DNA from: Pseudomonas sp. B20(2017)
GTDB lineage: Bacteria > Pseudomonadota > Gammaproteobacteria > Pseudomonadales > Pseudomonadaceae
Length of the DNA: 64,000 nt
Direction: 5' to 3'
Assembly: GCF_002113125.1 (NCBI RefSeq)
Contig: NZ_NEJP01000016.1
Location: 1 to 64,000, forward strand
How positions within the stretch are numbered: position 1 is the stretch's first letter; every line of letters begins with the position of its first letter. Under the pieces are notes generated by a model. The model did no database searches. It was not told the DNA's origin and saw only the letters and a program-made list of their open reading frames with translations. This document shows, one piece after another, positions 35,059-44,459 of this stretch. The position numbers and the translations under genes were made by a program.

Positions 35059-35285
35059 CCACAGGGACGACGCAAACGGAACCCGGAATCTGCAATCGCG
35101 TCAGGGACATGCGCGCCAGCCCCTTGGAATCGGGACAATGCACCGCATTGTATAGAGAGAAGCGATGCACGCAGGCGCGGATTTGCGCCTTTGGTCTGTT
35201 AGAATCGCGTTTTTCAGGGCCGCAAAATCAACCGCCGCGCCCCTATTCGTATCAGCAAGCGCCGCCGAGCGCAGAGAGAGCCTGT
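35059..35285 (+). promoter_or_regulatory. Intergenic region upstream of map
   Basis: These 227 bases separate rpsB from map, which run in opposite directions. TTGTATAGA near 35147-35155 and TAGAAT (35200-35205) are possible -10 boxes, but neither has a good -35. GAGAGAGCC before the map ATG is the ribosome site. No small gene is seen. Confidence 0.3.
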
Positions 35286-36068
35286 ATGACCGTCACCCTC
35301 AAAACCCCCGAGGACATCGCTGGCATGCGCGTCGCCGGCAAACTGGCCGCCGATGTGCTGGAAATGATTGCCGAGCACGTCAAACCGGGCGTGACCACCG
35401 ATGAGCTGAACCAGATCTGCCACGACTATATCGTCAACGTCCAGCAGGCCATCCCTGCCCCGCTCAACTACAAGGGCTACCCGAAGTCGATCTGCACCTC
35501 GATCAACCATGTGGTCTGCCACGGCATCCCGAACGACAAGCCGCTGAAAAACGGCGACACCCTGAACATCGACGTCACGGTGATCAAGGACGGCTACCAC
35601 GGCGACACCAGCCGCATGTTCCACGTCGGCACCGTGCCGGTCTGGGCCGAGCGCCTGTCGCAGGTCACCCAGGAATGCATGTACAAGGCGATCGAAATCG
35701 TCAAACCCGGCTGCCGACTCGGCGACATCGGCGAAATCATCCAGAAGCACGCGGAAAAGAACGGCTTCTCGGTGGTGCGCGAATTCTGCGGCCACGGCAT
35801 CGGCAAGGTGTTCCACGAGGAGCCGCAGATCCTGCACTACGGCCGCGCCGGCACCGGCATGGAACTGAAGGCCGGCATGACCTTCACCATCGAGCCGATG
35901 ATCAACCAGGGCAAGGCCGACACCAAAGTACTGGGCGACGGCTGGACCGCGATCACCAAGGATCGCAAGCTGTCGGCACAGTGGGAACACACTTTGCTTG
36001 TCACCGACACCGGCTACGAGATCTTCACCCTGCGCAGCGACGACACCATCCCGCGCATCTCGGCCTGA
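35286..36068 (+). CDS. map: Methionine aminopeptidase, type I
   Basis: Map removes the initiator methionine from nascent proteins. The 260-residue protein carries the five metal ligands in order: NIDVTVIKDGYHGDTSRMF (two Asp), CGHGIGKVFHEEP (His), MTFTIEPM (Glu) and SAQWEHTLLV (Glu). I start at the ATG at 35286 (MTVTLKTPEDIAGM). It is divergent from rpsB, as in most proteobacteria, and glnD follows after 40 bases. Confidence 0.97.
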   Translation: MTVTLKTPEDIAGMRVAGKLAADVLEMIAEHVKPGVTTDELNQICHDYIVNVQQAIPAPLNYKGYPKSICTSINHVVCHGIPNDKPLKNGDTLNIDVTVIKDGYHGDTSRMFHVGTVPVWAERLSQVTQECMYKAIEIVKPGCRLGDIGEIIQKHAEKNGFSVVREFCGHGIGKVFHEEPQILHYGRAGTGMELKAGMTFTIEPMINQGKADTKVLGDGWTAITKDRKLSAQWEHTLLVTDTGYEIFTLRSDDTIPRISA

Positions 36069-36108
36069 TCCAGACACCGCTCCCAGCCTATAGAAGGAAA
36101 GCCAATCG

Positions 36109-38811
36109 ATGCCGCAGGTGGATCCCGAACTCTTCGACCGCGGCCAGTTCCAGGCTGAACTGGCCCTGAAAGCGAGTCCCATTGCGGCGTTCAAGAAGGC
36201 GATCCGCCAGGCCCGCGAAGTGCTCGATGCACGTTTTCGGGCCGGTCGCGACATCCGGCGACTGATCGAAGACCGGGCCTGGTTCGTCGACAACATTCTG
36301 CAAAAGGCCTGGGACCAGTTCGACTGGAGCGAAGACGCCGACATCGCGCTGGTCGCGGTCGGCGGCTACGGTCGCGGTGAGCTACACCCTTACTCCGACA
36401 TCGACCTGCTGATCCTGCTAGACAGCGCCGACCACGAAATTTTCCGCGACTCCATCGAACGTTTTCTGACGCTGCTGTGGGACATCGGCCTGGAAGTCGG
36501 TCAGAGCGTTCGTTCGGTCGACGAGTGCGCCGAAGAGGCCCGCGCCGACCTGACGGTGGTCACCAACCTGATGGAAAGCCGCACCATCTGCGGCCCCGAG
36601 CGCCTGCGCCAGCGCATGCTCGACGTCACCAGCACGGCACACATGTGGCCGAGCAAGGATTTCTTCCTGGCCAAGCGCGCCGAGCAGAAGGCTCGCCACC
36701 ACAAGTACAACGATACCGAATACAACCTGGAACCCAACGTCAAAGGCTCGCCCGGCGGACTACGGGATATCCAGACGATTCTGTGGGTGGCCCGTCGTCA
36801 GTACGGCACCCTGAACCTGCGCGCCCTGGCCGGCGAAGGATTTCTGGTCGAGAGCGAAAACGCCCTGCTCGCGTCCTCTCAGGAATTCCTGTGGAAAGTG
36901 CGTTACGCCCTGCACATGCTCGCCGGTCGCTCCGAAGACCGCCTGCTGTTCGATCACCAGCGCACCATTGCCGGGCTGCTGGGTTTTGAAGGCGACGACG
37001 CCAAACAGGCCGTCGAAAACTTCATGCAGCAGTACTTCCGCGTCGTGATGAGCATCGCCCAGCTCAGCGACCTGATCATCCAGCACTTCGAGGAAGTCAT
37101 CCTCGCCCCGGAAGACGAAGCGCCGCCGCAGCCGATCAACTCGCGCTTCCAGTTGCACGATGGCTACATCGAAGCACGCAACGACAACGTGTTCCGCCGC
37201 ACGCCGTTCGCCATGCTCGAGATCTTCGTGCTGATGGCCCAGCAGCCGGAAATCAAAGGCGTACGCGCCGACACCATTCGTCTGCTGCGGGAAAACCGTC
37301 ACCTGATCGACGACAACTTCCGCAACGACATCCGCAACACCAGCCTGTTCATCGAGCTGTTCAAGTGCAAGATCGGCATCCACCGCAACCTGCGGCGGAT
37401 GAACCGTTACGGCATCCTCGGGCGCTACCTGCCGGAGTTCGGCTTCATCGTCGGGCAGATGCAGCACGACCTGTTCCACATCTATACGGTCGATGCGCAC
37501 ACGCTGAACCTGATCAAACACCTGCGCAAATTGCAGTACTCACAGGTGTCGGAAAAATTCCCGCTGGCCGCCAAGCTCATGGCCAAATTGCCGAAACCCG
37601 AACTGATCTACATGGCGGGTCTGTATCACGACATCGGCAAGGGCCGGCACGGCGACCACTCGGATATCGGCGCAGTGGATGCCGAGGCGTTCTGCCAGCG
37701 CCACCAACTGCCGGTGTGGGACAGCCGCCTGATCGTCTGGCTGGTGCAGAACCACCTGGTGATGTCGACCACCGCCCAGCGCAAAGACTTGTCCGATCCG
37801 CAAGTAATCCATGACTTCGCCTTGGCGGTCGGTGACGAAACCCGTCTCGACTACCTGTACGTGCTGACCGTGGCCGACATCAACGCGACCAACCCGACCC
37901 TGTGGAACTCGTGGCGCGCCAGTCTGTTGCGCCAGCTCTACACCGAAACCAAGCGTGCCTTGCGCCGCGGCCTGGAGAATCCGGTCGATCGCGAAGAGCA
38001 GATCCGCCAGACCCAGAGCGCAGCGCTGGATATCCTGGTACGCGGCGGCACCGATCCCGACGACGTCGAGCAATTATGGGCGCAACTGGGCGACGACTAC
38101 TTCCTGCGTCACACCGCCGGCGATGTGGCCTGGCACACCGACGCCATTCTCCAGCAACCGGCCGACGGCGGTCCGCTGGTGCTGATCAAGGAAACCACCC
38201 AGCGCGAATTCGAGGGCGGCACGCAGATCTTCATCTATGCGCCGGACCAGCACGACTTCTTCGCCGTGACCGTGGCCGCGATGGACCAGCTCAACCTGAA
38301 CATTCACGACGCCCGGGTCATCACGTCCAGCAGTCAGTTCACCCTCGACACCTACATCGTGCTCGATACCGATGGCGACTCGATCGGCGACAATCCGGTC
38401 CGGGTCAAACAGATTCGCGAAGGCCTGACCGAAGCCCTGCGCAACCCGGCCGACTACCCGACGATCATCCAGCGTCGGGTGCCGCGCCAGCTCAAGCATT
38501 TCGCGTTCGCCCCGCAGGTGACGATCCACAACGATGCCCAGCGCCCGGTAACGGTACTGGAACTCACTGCACCGGATCGCCCGGGCCTGCTGGCACGGGT
38601 CGGCGGGATTTTCCTCGAGTTCGACCTGTCGCTACAGAACGCCAAGATCGCCACCCTGGGCGAGCGGGTGGAAGACGTGTTCTTCATCACCGACGCCCAC
38701 AATCAACCGCTGTCCGACCCGCTGCTGTGCAGCCGTTTGCAGGATGCCATCGTCGAACAGCTGAGCGTCAATCAGGAACCCGATATCAAACTGTCGCGCA
38801 TCAGCATTTGA
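36109..38811 (+). CDS. glnD: Bifunctional uridylyltransferase/uridylyl-removing enzyme GlnD
   Basis: GlnD senses glutamine and adds or removes UMP on the PII protein, setting nitrogen control. The 900-residue protein has the nucleotidyltransferase motif GGYGRGELHPYSDIDL (85-100, catalytic Asp97/Asp99), the HD domain with YHDIGKGRHGDH (His507-Asp508) for UMP removal, and two C-terminal ACT domains (about 710-790 and 820-895) for glutamine sensing. All catalytic residues are intact. Confidence 0.98.
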   Translation: MPQVDPELFDRGQFQAELALKASPIAAFKKAIRQAREVLDARFRAGRDIRRLIEDRAWFVDNILQKAWDQFDWSEDADIALVAVGGYGRGELHPYSDIDLLILLDSADHEIFRDSIERFLTLLWDIGLEVGQSVRSVDECAEEARADLTVVTNLMESRTICGPERLRQRMLDVTSTAHMWPSKDFFLAKRAEQKARHHKYNDTEYNLEPNVKGSPGGLRDIQTILWVARRQYGTLNLRALAGEGFLVESENALLASSQEFLWKVRYALHMLAGRSEDRLLFDHQRTIAGLLGFEGDDAKQAVENFMQQYFRVVMSIAQLSDLIIQHFEEVILAPEDEAPPQPINSRFQLHDGYIEARNDNVFRRTPFAMLEIFVLMAQQPEIKGVRADTIRLLRENRHLIDDNFRNDIRNTSLFIELFKCKIGIHRNLRRMNRYGILGRYLPEFGFIVGQMQHDLFHIYTVDAHTLNLIKHLRKLQYSQVSEKFPLAAKLMAKLPKPELIYMAGLYHDIGKGRHGDHSDIGAVDAEAFCQRHQLPVWDSRLIVWLVQNHLVMSTTAQRKDLSDPQVIHDFALAVGDETRLDYLYVLTVADINATNPTLWNSWRASLLRQLYTETKRALRRGLENPVDREEQIRQTQSAALDILVRGGTDPDDVEQLWAQLGDDYFLRHTAGDVAWHTDAILQQPADGGPLVLIKETTQREFEGGTQIFIYAPDQHDFFAVTVAAMDQLNLNIHDARVITSSSQFTLDTYIVLDTDGDSIGDNPVRVKQIREGLTEALRNPADYPTIIQRRVPRQLKHFAFAPQVTIHNDAQRPVTVLELTAPDRPGLLARVGGIFLEFDLSLQNAKIATLGERVEDVFFITDAHNQPLSDPLLCSRLQDAIVEQLSVNQEPDIKLSRISI

Positions 38812-38854
38812 TTGCGCGCCCGGCTTCAATCGCTTTGCACGAGATCCCGCACCG

Positions 38855-40054
38855 ATGAACAACGCTCTGTCCCAGCTTCAGCCCTACCCGTTCGAAAAGC
38901 TCCGCGCCCTGCTCGGCAGCGTCACGCCAAACCCGGACAAGCGCCCGATCGCACTGTCCATCGGCGAACCGAAGCACCGCTCGCCAAGCTTTGTCGCCGA
39001 GGCGCTGGCGAACAATCTGGATCAGATGGCGGTGTACCCGACCACTCTCGGTATCCCGGCCCTGCGCGAAGCCATCGCCGCCTGGTGCGAGCGTCGTTTC
39101 AACGTGCCGGGCGGCTGGATCGACCCGGCGCGCAACGTGCTGCCGGTCAACGGCACTCGTGAAGCACTGTTCGCCTTTACCCAGACCGTGGTCAACCGTG
39201 GCGACGACGCGCTGGTGGTCAGCCCGAATCCGTTCTATCAGATCTATGAAGGCGCAGCGTTCCTCGCCGGCGCCAAGCCGCACTACCTGCCGTGCCTGGA
39301 CGAGAACGGCTTCAACCCGGACTTCGACGCGGTTTCGCCGGACATCTGGAAGCGCTGCCAGATCCTGTTCCTGTGCTCGCCGGGCAACCCGACCGGTGCG
39401 CTGATCCCGGTCGACGTGCTGAAAAAACTGATCGCCCTGGCCGACGAATACGACTTCGTGATCGCCGCCGACGAGTGCTACAGCGAACTGTACTTCGACG
39501 AGCAGACTCCGCCGCCGGGCCTGCTCAGCGCCTGCGCCGAACTGGGTCGCAAGGACTTCAAGCGTTGCGTGGTGTTCCACAGCCTGTCCAAGCGCTCGAA
39601 CCTGCCGGGCCTGCGCTCCGGTTTCGTTGCCGGCGATGCCGATATCCTCAAGGGCTTCCTGCTGTACCGCACCTACCACGGCTGTGCGATGCCGGTTCAG
39701 ACCCAACTGGCCAGCGTTGCCGCGTGGAATGACGAAGTGCACGTGCGCGCCAACCGTGCGCTGTATCGCGAGAAGTTCGATGCCGTGCTGGCGATCCTCA
39801 GCCCGGTGATGGACGTGCAGCGTCCGGATGGCAGCTTCTACCTGTGGCCAAATGTGCAAGGTGACGATGCCGCGTTCTGCCGGGATCTGTTTGCCGAAGA
39901 GCACGTGACCGTGGTGCCGGGCTCGTACCTGTCCCGTGACGTCGATGGCGTCAATCCGGGTGCCGGGCGTGTGCGCATGGCACTGGTTGCGCCGCTGGCG
40001 GAATGCGTCGAGGCCGCCGAGCGCATCCGCGATTTCGTTTTGCGCCACAAGTAA
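38855..40054 (+). CDS. dapC: Succinyldiaminopimelate transaminase DapC
   Basis: DapC makes N-succinyl-LL-diaminopimelate in the lysine/peptidoglycan pathway. The 399-residue class I/II aminotransferase has PLP-lysine Lys246 in HSLSKRSNLPGLRSG, Asp-Tyr contacts in AADECYSELY, and CSPGNPTGALIP. It follows glnD by 43 bases. dapD and dapE, which act just before and after it, are 3 and 10 kb downstream. A strong hairpin without U-tract follows at 40063-40091. Confidence 0.94.
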   Translation: MNNALSQLQPYPFEKLRALLGSVTPNPDKRPIALSIGEPKHRSPSFVAEALANNLDQMAVYPTTLGIPALREAIAAWCERRFNVPGGWIDPARNVLPVNGTREALFAFTQTVVNRGDDALVVSPNPFYQIYEGAAFLAGAKPHYLPCLDENGFNPDFDAVSPDIWKRCQILFLCSPGNPTGALIPVDVLKKLIALADEYDFVIAADECYSELYFDEQTPPPGLLSACAELGRKDFKRCVVFHSLSKRSNLPGLRSGFVAGDADILKGFLLYRTYHGCAMPVQTQLASVAAWNDEVHVRANRALYREKFDAVLAILSPVMDVQRPDGSFYLWPNVQGDDAAFCRDLFAEEHVTVVPGSYLSRDVDGVNPGAGRVRMALVAPLAECVEAAERIRDFVLRHK

Positions 40055-40062
40055 TGCCTGAA

Positions 40063-40091
40063 CGCCCGTGCCGGGCAATCCGGCACGGGCG
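40063..40091 (+). other. GC-rich hairpin after dapC
   Basis: A perfect 11-bp stem (CGCCCGTGCCG/CGGCACGGGCG, 40063-40073 with 40081-40091) begins 8 bases after the dapC stop. It lacks a U-tract, so it more likely protects or pauses the 3' end than terminates by itself. Confidence 0.5.
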
Positions 40092-40220
40092 ATCAAATAT
40101 CACGTAACAGTTCCCCTCCTTTTCTACCCCACTCCCCTGCGCACCAGACGTTAGTCTTGAGCGGCGCCGTTCGCTGCGCATCACTAAAAACCGACCTTTG
40201 ACTTCATGGAAGAAGTGAAA

Positions 40221-40949
40221 ATGACAGAACTGCTCGATTGCCAACTCAATCAATGGCCCGACGATCAGGCGGCGTATATAGCCGCCATCAACGAAAATCC
40301 GGCCAATGCCGGCACCGCGACCGGCACTCGCCGCAAGCGCTCCGTCGTCAACTATTCAAAGCTGTGGGCCAACGGCCGCACACTGAAAATCGCCTTCCTG
40401 GATGCGCCCGATACCGATCACAAAAAGAAGATCATCGAAGCCGCCAGCCAGTGGCTGCCATACATCAACCTCACGTTCGAATTCGTCGATGACCTGCTGG
40501 GCGACATCCGTATCGCCACTAAAAACAACGACAACAGTTCGATGCTCGGCACCGATGCGCTGCTGATTCATCCGGACTATCCGACCATGAACCTGGGCGT
40601 AAAGCCGGATCACCAGGACTTCGAAGTGATCGTGATGCACGAGTTCGGGCATGCGTTGGGCGCGCTGCATGAACATCAGCACCCACAGGCAAAAATTCCG
40701 TGGGATAAACCGAAGGTGTATGAGTTCTACAAAAGTCGCGAGATGAACCCGCTGACCGAGGAGCAGGTCGACAGAAACCTGTTCGCCTCCTTCGACACGC
40801 TGGACGCGATCTACACCTCCTACGATCGCAGGTCGATCATGCACCACCCCGTGGCCAACACCTTGACGGTGGGCAACTGGGAAGTGCCGATCAACCGCAC
40901 GATCAGCAAGAAAGACAAACGCCTGATGAGATTGCTCTATCCCAAGTAA
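40221..40949 (+). CDS. Astacin-like (M12A-type) zinc metallopeptidase
   Basis: The 242-residue protein has the zincin motif HExxHxxxxxH: HEFGHALGALH with His140, Glu141, His144 and His150. A Met-turn follows in RRSIMHHP (Met207), where the tyrosine of the usual astacin SxMHY is replaced by His. The fold (about 40-242) spans most of the protein and no signal peptide or transmembrane segment is visible, so it is either cytoplasmic or exported by a signal-independent route. I chose the ATG at 40221 (GGAAGAAG upstream) over one at 40206. It ends 8 bases from the convergent antiporter gene. Substrate unknown. Confidence 0.8.
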   Translation: MTELLDCQLNQWPDDQAAYIAAINENPANAGTATGTRRKRSVVNYSKLWANGRTLKIAFLDAPDTDHKKKIIEAASQWLPYINLTFEFVDDLLGDIRIATKNNDNSSMLGTDALLIHPDYPTMNLGVKPDHQDFEVIVMHEFGHALGALHEHQHPQAKIPWDKPKVYEFYKSREMNPLTEEQVDRNLFASFDTLDAIYTSYDRRSIMHHPVANTLTVGNWEVPINRTISKKDKRLMRLLYPK

Positions 40950-40957
40950 CGCTTTGC

Positions 40958-42589
40958 CTATTTGACCTGTCCCAAGTTGGCCTCACTCAAGTCGAGTTCA
41001 CCCAAAACTTCCCTCAGCACGTCATCACCGATCTGGTGCTGACGGCTGAGGCTGTACAACTCAAGGCGTTGCGCGCGCAGTGCCTTGAGTCGCAGGCGGC
41101 GCTCCAGCAGATCCATCTGGAACGCCAGCGCCTGGGCTTCGGCCGAGTCATTGAAGACTTCCAGTTGATGGCGGTATTCGGACATGATCCGCGCCTTGAG
41201 CTCCGCTGCCAGCGCGGCTTGCGCGGCGTCCTGCGGGTTGACCTCCTCGGTCTCCAGCGCATGGATCGCCGCTTCCGCCGTCTTGCGCCAGGCGTCTCGC
41301 ACTTCCTGGCGGCGCTTGTCGTCCGGGCTCTTTTCGATGCCGCGCAACAGCAAAGGCAGCGCAATACAGGCCGCCACCAGCGATAAAAGAATCACCCCGG
41401 CGGCGATGAAGATCAGCAGATCGCGCTCGGGGAACGCCTCGCTGCCCATCAGCATCGGCACCGACATCACGCCCGCCAGGGTCACCGCACCGCGCACGCC
41501 GCCGACGGTCAGCAGCCAGCAGGAACGGGTGGTCGGCACTTGCGTCAGATCACCCTTGCCGCGCAAACGGCGCAGCAACACCGACAGACGCCAAATGCTC
41601 TGCACCCAGATGAAGCGCAACAACACCAGCGCCAGGAAAATCGCCACCACATCGAGACAGCGATAGAACAGGGTCGGCCACAATGACGTCTCGTGGCTGA
41701 CCACCGCTTTAATGATGTCCGGCAATTGCAGGCCGAGCAGCAGAAAGATCAAACCGTTGAAAGCAAACTCCAGCAACGACCAGACGCTGCGGTTGAGCAA
41801 CCGGGTGCTGGTCTGGCGCGGCAGCAGATCGAGCCAGCTCTGCATCATCCCCGCCGCCACTGCCGAAAGAATGCCTGACGCGCCAAGCCGTTCGGCCAGC
41901 ACGTAAGCGGCGAATGGCAGCAGCAACATGAACACCACGTGCGTTGCTGGATCGTCCCAGCCCCGTGCGATCATCCAGGCGCGCAACCGGCCAACCAGCC
42001 AGCTCAGCGCCACGCCGACCGCCAGCCCGCCGACCGCGACCAGCACGAAGGTCAGGCTGGCATTGGCCAGGGAGAATGCACCGGTCACCGCCGCGACCAG
42101 CGCGAACTTGAACGTCACCAGACCCGACGCATCGTTCATCAGCGCCTCGCCTTGCAACATATGCATCAGCGGCGTCGGCAAACGGTTTTGCGCGATGGCC
42201 GAGACCGCCACGGCGTCGGTCGGCGACAGCACCGCCGCCAGCGCGAAGGCCACCGGCAACGGAATCGTCGGCAGCAACCAGTGAATGAAGTAACCGGCCC
42301 CGACCACGGTAAACAGCACCAACCCGACCGCCAGCGTGAGTACTGGGCCGCGCAAGCGCCACAGTTCACGCTTGGGCATGCGCCAGCCATCGGAAAACAG
42401 CAGCGGCGGCAGGAACAGAAACAGGAACAGTTCGGGATCGAGGGCCACGTGCAGGCCGAGGGTCGGCCAGGCCAGCAAGGCGCCGGCGGCGATCTGCACC
42501 AGTGGCAGCGGCAGCGGAATCACCCGTCCCACCAGGCGCGAGACACTGACCAGCATCAGCAAGATCAGGACGGTATAAGCAGTTTGCAT
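40958..42589 (-). CDS. Na+/H+ (CPA1 family) antiporter
   Basis: The 543-residue protein has about 12 transmembrane segments in the first 400 residues and a soluble helical C-terminal tail of about 130 residues rich in Glu, Arg and Leu. Family motifs are AAVLSPTDAVAVSAIAQ and GEALMNDASGLVTFKF, whose acidic residues carry ions. It probably exchanges cytoplasmic Na+ or K+ for protons. The corresponding place in P. aeruginosa, next to dapC, also holds an antiporter (recalled synteny). It stands alone on the minus strand. Confidence 0.9.
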   Translation of the reverse strand: MQTAYTVLILLMLVSVSRLVGRVIPLPLPLVQIAAGALLAWPTLGLHVALDPELFLFLFLPPLLFSDGWRMPKRELWRLRGPVLTLAVGLVLFTVVGAGYFIHWLLPTIPLPVAFALAAVLSPTDAVAVSAIAQNRLPTPLMHMLQGEALMNDASGLVTFKFALVAAVTGAFSLANASLTFVLVAVGGLAVGVALSWLVGRLRAWMIARGWDDPATHVVFMLLLPFAAYVLAERLGASGILSAVAAGMMQSWLDLLPRQTSTRLLNRSVWSLLEFAFNGLIFLLLGLQLPDIIKAVVSHETSLWPTLFYRCLDVVAIFLALVLLRFIWVQSIWRLSVLLRRLRGKGDLTQVPTTRSCWLLTVGGVRGAVTLAGVMSVPMLMGSEAFPERDLLIFIAAGVILLSLVAACIALPLLLRGIEKSPDDKRRQEVRDAWRKTAEAAIHALETEEVNPQDAAQAALAAELKARIMSEYRHQLEVFNDSAEAQALAFQMDLLERRLRLKALRAQRLELYSLSRQHQIGDDVLREVLGELDLSEANLGQVK

Positions 42590-42693
42590 AAAGCGGAAAT
42601 CCCGGACAATCGACAGCGTTGAACTGCCATATTAGCCGCTTAGGCTGTGCGTGACCGTTGCACCTATGTCGCAACCCCACAACGACATTCCAA

Positions 42694-42783
42694 TGTGGGA
42701 GCGAGCTTGCTCGCGAATTACGGTGTGTCATAAACAGAGATTTTGACTGACACGGCCCCTTCGCCAGCAAGCTCGCTCCCACA
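42694..42783. repeat. REP pair (inverted), A-subtype
   Basis: Inverted REP copies at 42694-42716 (TGTGGGAGCGAGCTTGCTCG-type) and about 42760-42783 face each other in the antiporter-yffB gap. The right copy has a variant CGCCAGCAAG stretch. Confidence 0.88.
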
Positions 42784-42882
42784 GGGTTTTGCATTGCCAA
42801 ATGAAGCCGGGCGCCCGAAACGGTTTGGTCATGGCATAATCCGACACCATTTTTTTCCAGCACCTGTAAAGGGGGCAATTCC

Positions 42883-43245
42883 TTGACCGTTTCAAGCAAA
42901 ACGTTGCACCTTTTCGGCATCAAAGCCTGCGACACCATGAAAAAGGCGCGCACCTGGCTCGATGAACACGCTGTCAGCTATGACTTCCACGATTACAAGA
43001 CCGCCGGCATTGACCGTGAACACCTGACCCAATGGTGTGACGAACATGGCTGGCAAACGGTGTTGAACCGCGCAGGCACGACCTTTCGCAAACTCGACGA
43101 CGAACGCAAAGCCGATCTCGACCAGTCGAAAGCCATCGAACTGATGCTCGCTCAACCCTCGATGATCAAGCGCCCCGTGCTCGATCTCGGTGACCGAACC
43201 CTGATTGGCTTCAAGCCAGATATCTACGCGGCCGCGCTCAAGTAA
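42883..43245 (+). CDS. ArsC/Spx/YffB-family thioredoxin-fold protein
   Basis: The 120-residue protein belongs to the arsenate-reductase-like family of YffB. It has Cys16 in LFGIKACDTMKKA, DFHDYKTAGID, and RPVLDLGDRTLIGF, corresponding to the RPxV segment. The start is TTG at 42883 with GGGGGC about 9 bases upstream; no ATG precedes the conserved fold. YffB-like proteins bind glutathione and are not proven arsenate reductases, so the function is open. It lies just upstream of dapD (31 bases) and may be co-transcribed with it. Confidence 0.88.
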   Translation: MTVSSKTLHLFGIKACDTMKKARTWLDEHAVSYDFHDYKTAGIDREHLTQWCDEHGWQTVLNRAGTTFRKLDDERKADLDQSKAIELMLAQPSMIKRPVLDLGDRTLIGFKPDIYAAALK

Positions 43246-43276
43246 GCAGCCCGTCACTTTTTGCAGAGGTATTCAC

Positions 43277-44311
43277 ATGTCCAACTCCCTGTTCAGTATT
43301 GCCTTCGGCGTCGGCACCCAGAACCGTCAAGGCGCGTGGCTGGAAGTGTTCTACGCCCAGCCGCTGTTGAATCCTTCGGCTGAGCTGGTCGCCGCTGTTG
43401 CACCGATCCTCGGCTACACCGAAGGCAACCAGGCCATCACCTTCACCACCGCACAAGCCGCCCAACTGGCTGAAGCCGTGAAAGGCATCGACGCGGTACA
43501 AGGCAAGTTGCTGACCCGTCTGGCTGAAAGCCACAAGCCGCTGGTCGCGACCCTGCTGGCCGAAGACGCTCAGCTGACTTCCACCCCTGAGGCTTACCTG
43601 AAGCTGCACCTGCTGTCCCATCGTCTGGTCAAGCCGCACGGCGTAAGCCTGGCCGGGATCTTCCCGCTGCTGCCGAACGTTGCCTGGACCAGCCAGGGCG
43701 CGATCGACCTGAGCGAACTGGCCGAGCTGCAACTCGAAGCCCGTCTGCGCGGCGAGCTGCTGGAAGTGTTCTCGGTGGACAAATTCCCGAAAATGACCGA
43801 CTACGTGGTACCGGCCGGCGTGCGTATCGCTGACGCCGCGCGTCTGCGCCTGGGCGCTTACGTGGGCGAAGGCACCACCGTGATGCACGAAGGCTTCATC
43901 AACTTCAACGCCGGCACCGAAGGCCCGGGCATGATCGAAGGCCGCGTCTCCGCTGGCGTATTCGTCGGCAAGGGTTCGGACCTGGGCGGCGGCTGCTCGA
44001 CCATGGGCACCCTGTCGGGCGGCGGCAACATCGTGATCAAGGTCGGCGAAGGCTGCCTGATCGGCGCCAACGCCGGTATCGGTATCCCGTTGGGCGACCG
44101 CAACACCGTCGAGTCGGGCCTGTACGTGACCGCCGGCACTAAAGTCGCGCTGCTGGACGAACACAACAATCTGGTCAAAGTGGTCAAGGCTCGTGAGCTG
44201 GCTGGTCAGACCGACCTGCTGTTCCGTCGCAATTCGGAAACCGGCGCTGTGGAATGCAAGACCCATAAATCGGCGATCGAACTGAACGAAGCGCTGCACG
44301 CTCACAACTAA
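43277..44311 (+). CDS. dapD: 2,3,4,5-tetrahydropyridine-2,6-dicarboxylate N-succinyltransferase DapD
   Basis: DapD succinylates tetrahydrodipicolinate with succinyl-CoA in the diaminopimelate pathway. The 344-residue protein is of the longer Pseudomonas type: an N-terminal domain, then a left-handed beta-helix with hexapeptide repeats (about 190-300; GAYVGEGTTVMHEGFINF, FVGKGSDLGGGCSTMG) and a C-terminal extension. The ATG at 43277 is preceded by AGAGG. dapC and dapE flank it within the window. Confidence 0.96.
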   Translation: MSNSLFSIAFGVGTQNRQGAWLEVFYAQPLLNPSAELVAAVAPILGYTEGNQAITFTTAQAAQLAEAVKGIDAVQGKLLTRLAESHKPLVATLLAEDAQLTSTPEAYLKLHLLSHRLVKPHGVSLAGIFPLLPNVAWTSQGAIDLSELAELQLEARLRGELLEVFSVDKFPKMTDYVVPAGVRIADAARLRLGAYVGEGTTVMHEGFINFNAGTEGPGMIEGRVSAGVFVGKGSDLGGGCSTMGTLSGGGNIVIKVGEGCLIGANAGIGIPLGDRNTVESGLYVTAGTKVALLDEHNNLVKVVKARELAGQTDLLFRRNSETGAVECKTHKSAIELNEALHAHN

Positions 44312-44328
44312 GCGCCGCTGTGACCTTC

Positions 44329-44418
44329 TGTGGGAGCGGGCTTGCTCGCGAAGACGGTGTGTCAATCACCCTTGATTTCGACTGACACGACGCATTCGCG
44401 AGCAAGCCCGCTCCCACA
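44329..44418. repeat. REP pair (inverted), G-subtype, between dapD and csdA
   Basis: TGTGGGAGCGGGCTTGCTCG-type copy at 44329-44352 and its complement ending at 44418 face each other, with near-perfect arms. The pair starts 17 bases after the dapD stop and may act as its 3' mRNA structure. Confidence 0.92.
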
Positions 44419-44459
44419 AGGTTCGGTGTATATCCGCCCAAGTTCACAGGGCTGAACAG

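Noticed and set aside
42883..43245. Calling this gene arsenate reductase arsC
   Set aside because: No ars genes are near, and the sequence matches the YffB/Spx-like branch, for which arsenate reduction is not established.
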